Shown here: one piece after another, positions 5,907 to 7,258 of the stretch
Layout of the letters: the number at the start of each line of letters is the position of its first letter
Position numbering within the stretch: the stretch's first letter is position 1
NCBI GenBank assembly: GCA_002432085.1
Contig: DJFN01000179.1
Location: forward strand, 31,446-38,703
From: Flavobacteriales bacterium UBA5871
GTDB lineage: Bacteria; Bacteroidota; Bacteroidia; Flavobacteriales_D; Crocinitomicaceae
Length of the DNA: 7,258 nt
Reading direction: 5' to 3'
Notes under the pieces: generated by a model
The model's input: the letters and a program-made list of their open reading frames with translations, nothing else
Told to the model about the DNA's origin: nothing
Databases searched by the model: none
Position numbers and translations under genes: made by a program

Positions 5907-7258
5907 TTAGTTGAATGTGTTGATGTTTCCGGTGGATCGGATGAGCTCAAGCTCGGCCAGCTTCACTTGTACCAACGCGTTGAGGTAATTCGATTGTGCT
6001 TCTTTGAGGGAGCTTTCGGCATTCACGAGATCGGTCATGGATGCGATCCCACCGATATATTGTGCTTTGGTCGTCTCAAACACTTCCTCGGCCAGCTGAA
6101 TGTTTCGCTGCTGGTTTTCGAGTGTGCCGATGTTGATCGTGAGCTTGTTCTGTGCGTTGCTGCGCTGCATTTTGAGGCTTTCGGTGAGGTATTGCTCATC
6201 GAGCTCACTCTGCTTGATCTGCAATTCGATCTGGCTGGTGCGCGCGTATTTCGACAAACCGTCGAAGATCGGCACGTTCAACGTGATGCCTACATACGAG
6301 TTCGGGAACCAGTTGGCATCGTTGCTGAAAATGCGGAAGTTGTTCTGCTGCAATTGGTAAGCGAAGTTGAAATTCGCATTGAGCGTCGGAATGTAGCCTG
6401 CGCGTACCTGGCGGAGATTCAGATCGAACAATGCGCGCTGCGCCTGCAAAATATTGACATCCGTCGTATTCAGCGTTTCGGTATTTACCAGGGTTCCGCC
6501 CGGCGCTTCATCGATTGCGATCGCCGGAACGCTGATGCTTGTTTCCAGCGGCAGGCCCATGTAATACTTGAGCAAAAGCAGTTGCTGCTGGTAATTCACT
6601 TCGCTGGTAGCCAGCTCTGTTTGCAGGTTTGTCTGGCTCACTACAAGTTTGTCCACATCGATCTTTTTGGCAAAGCCGTTTTCGAACTGAATGGTCGTTA
6701 CCTTCAGCAGCGTGTCGATCTTGCTGAGGTTATCGGCAACGAGCTGTTTTTGCGTGAGACTCACCTGCGCGCCGTAATACACCGTTGCGATGTCATAAAT
6801 GAGCTGCTCCTTCGTTTTCTGAAGGTTGAGCTCGGCGATCGTGCCGTTCTGTTTGGCGATCTGCATGTTGTAGATCTGCGCCTGGTCGTAAAGTGTTTGT
6901 GTCACGCCCACTGCGCCAACGACGTTGTAACGGGTACCGAATTGCACGGCTACGAGCTCGCCCGGCTGACCGATGATTTCCCCCGGAAGGATGGAAGTCT
7001 GGAGCTGGAGGTTGTTGATTACCTGCACGGAGCCGTTGACCTGCGGCAGGTAATTCGAACGGGCTTCCATCCGCTTGTACGAATCCTTGTCGGTCTCGAT
7101 CTGCGCCTTCAGCATGTTCGGATTGTTCGTGAGCCCGTATTCAATGCATTGCTGCAGTGTGTAGGGTGTTTCCTGACTAAAAAGACTGCTGCCGGCAAGG
7201 AGAAAGATCGCTGCGGGCAGGAGACGTTTGAGTCCGGATACGAAATGTAACTGATCCA
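5907..7258 (-). CDS. TolC-family outer membrane efflux factor, 5' end at or just beyond window edge
   Basis: The frame stays open to the right edge, giving 449 visible residues. Starting at the internal ATG at 7113-7115 would cut off the export signal: upstream of it the frame reads LKRLLPAAIFLLAGSSLFSQ, a signal peptide, and then TPYTLQQCIEYGLTNNP, the classic start of the mature outer membrane factor. The last two bases of the window read TG on the minus strand directly before GAT-CAG, so a start ATG one base outside the window is possible but not proven. Two OEP-type repeats follow, with long coiled-coil helical stretches and LRQVRAGYIPTLNANFNF opening the second half; the protein ends in LVQVKLAELELIRSTGNIN, typical of the family. 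It forms the trimeric outer membrane duct of the pump encoded by the next two genes. The promoter lies outside the window. Confidence 0.94.
   Translation of the reverse strand, partial: DQLHFVSGLKRLLPAAIFLLAGSSLFSQETPYTLQQCIEYGLTNNPNMLKAQIETDKDSYKRMEARSNYLPQVNGSVQVINNLQLQTSILPGEIIGQPGELVAVQFGTRYNVVGAVGVTQTLYDQAQIYNMQIAKQNGTIAELNLQKTKEQLIYDIATVYYGAQVSLTQKQLVADNLSKIDTLLKVTTIQFENGFAKKIDVDKLVVSQTNLQTELATSEVNYQQQLLLLKYYMGLPLETSISVPAIAIDEAPGGTLVNTETLNTTDVNILQAQRALFDLNLRQVRAGYIPTLNANFNFAYQLQQNNFRIFSNDANWFPNSYVGITLNVPIFDGLSKYARTSQIELQIKQSELDEQYLTESLKMQRSNAQNKLTINIGTLENQQRNIQLAEEVFETTKAQYIGGIASMTDLVNAESSLKEAQSNYLNALVQVKLAELELIRSTGNINTFN

Noticed and set aside
5478..7250. 590-codon plus-strand open frame opposite the adaptor and outer membrane factor genes
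   Set aside because: It runs across two real genes and their junction on the other strand and has an unnatural composition; it is explained by the codon usage of the real genes.
1..7258. CRISPR array, tRNA/rRNA genes, insertion sequences, phage or defence genes
   Set aside because: No regular repeats, no structural RNA patterns, no transposase-like frames or terminal inverted repeats; the window is filled by biosynthesis and efflux genes.

Overview
The window reads as a piece of a Bacteroidota chromosome, entirely coded on the minus strand, and it holds two unrelated transcription units. The assignment rests on the style of the proteins (an IQG-type prephenate dehydratase N-terminus; a DAHP synthase with a GPCSAES...FRAGIWKPRT signature; an outer membrane factor, then a membrane-fusion protein, then an RND pump), on A-rich start regions without a GGAGG-type ribosome binding site, and on the very AT-rich intergenic DNA. 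I cannot place it below phylum level.

Right-hand unit (transcribed leftward from beyond 7258 to about 1586): a tripartite RND efflux operon. It encodes a TolC-family outer membrane factor (5' end just cut by the window edge), a periplasmic adaptor anchored by one N-terminal membrane helix, and a 1051-residue HAE1-type RND pump with an intact Asp-Asp/Lys proton relay. Gaps are 12 and 21 bp, and the unit ends in a strong Rho-independent terminator (1586-1615). No regulator gene is visible and the substrate cannot be read from the sequence.

Left-hand unit (transcribed leftward from about 1500 to beyond position 1): an aromatic amino acid biosynthesis operon. It starts with an unannotated 25-codon leader peptide carrying seven consecutive aromatic codons (F-F-F-Y-Y-F-F, 1364-1384). 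An intrinsic terminator (1275-1304) lies between it and the first enzyme gene, and a segment of the leader can pair with the 5' arm of that terminator. This is the layout of a ribosome-stalling transcription attenuator sensing Phe (and probably Tyr). It controls pheA (prephenate dehydratase) and, 6 bp after the reconstructed end of pheA, a DAHP synthase gene that runs off the left edge. The last step of Phe synthesis and the first step of the shikimate pathway are thus under one Phe/Tyr switch.

The main anomaly is in pheA. As written, the reading frame breaks after codon 242 and stops early at 488. The conserved C-terminal tail (LKILGEYKRS) continues in the -1 frame to a stop at 399-401. Restoring one base between 520 and 521 gives a 282-residue protein of normal length. 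This is either a single-base sequencing or assembly error or a true frameshift mutation. I found no mobile element, CRISPR array, tRNA or rRNA, and no clearly new multi-gene system; the attenuator and the frameshift are the points worth following.
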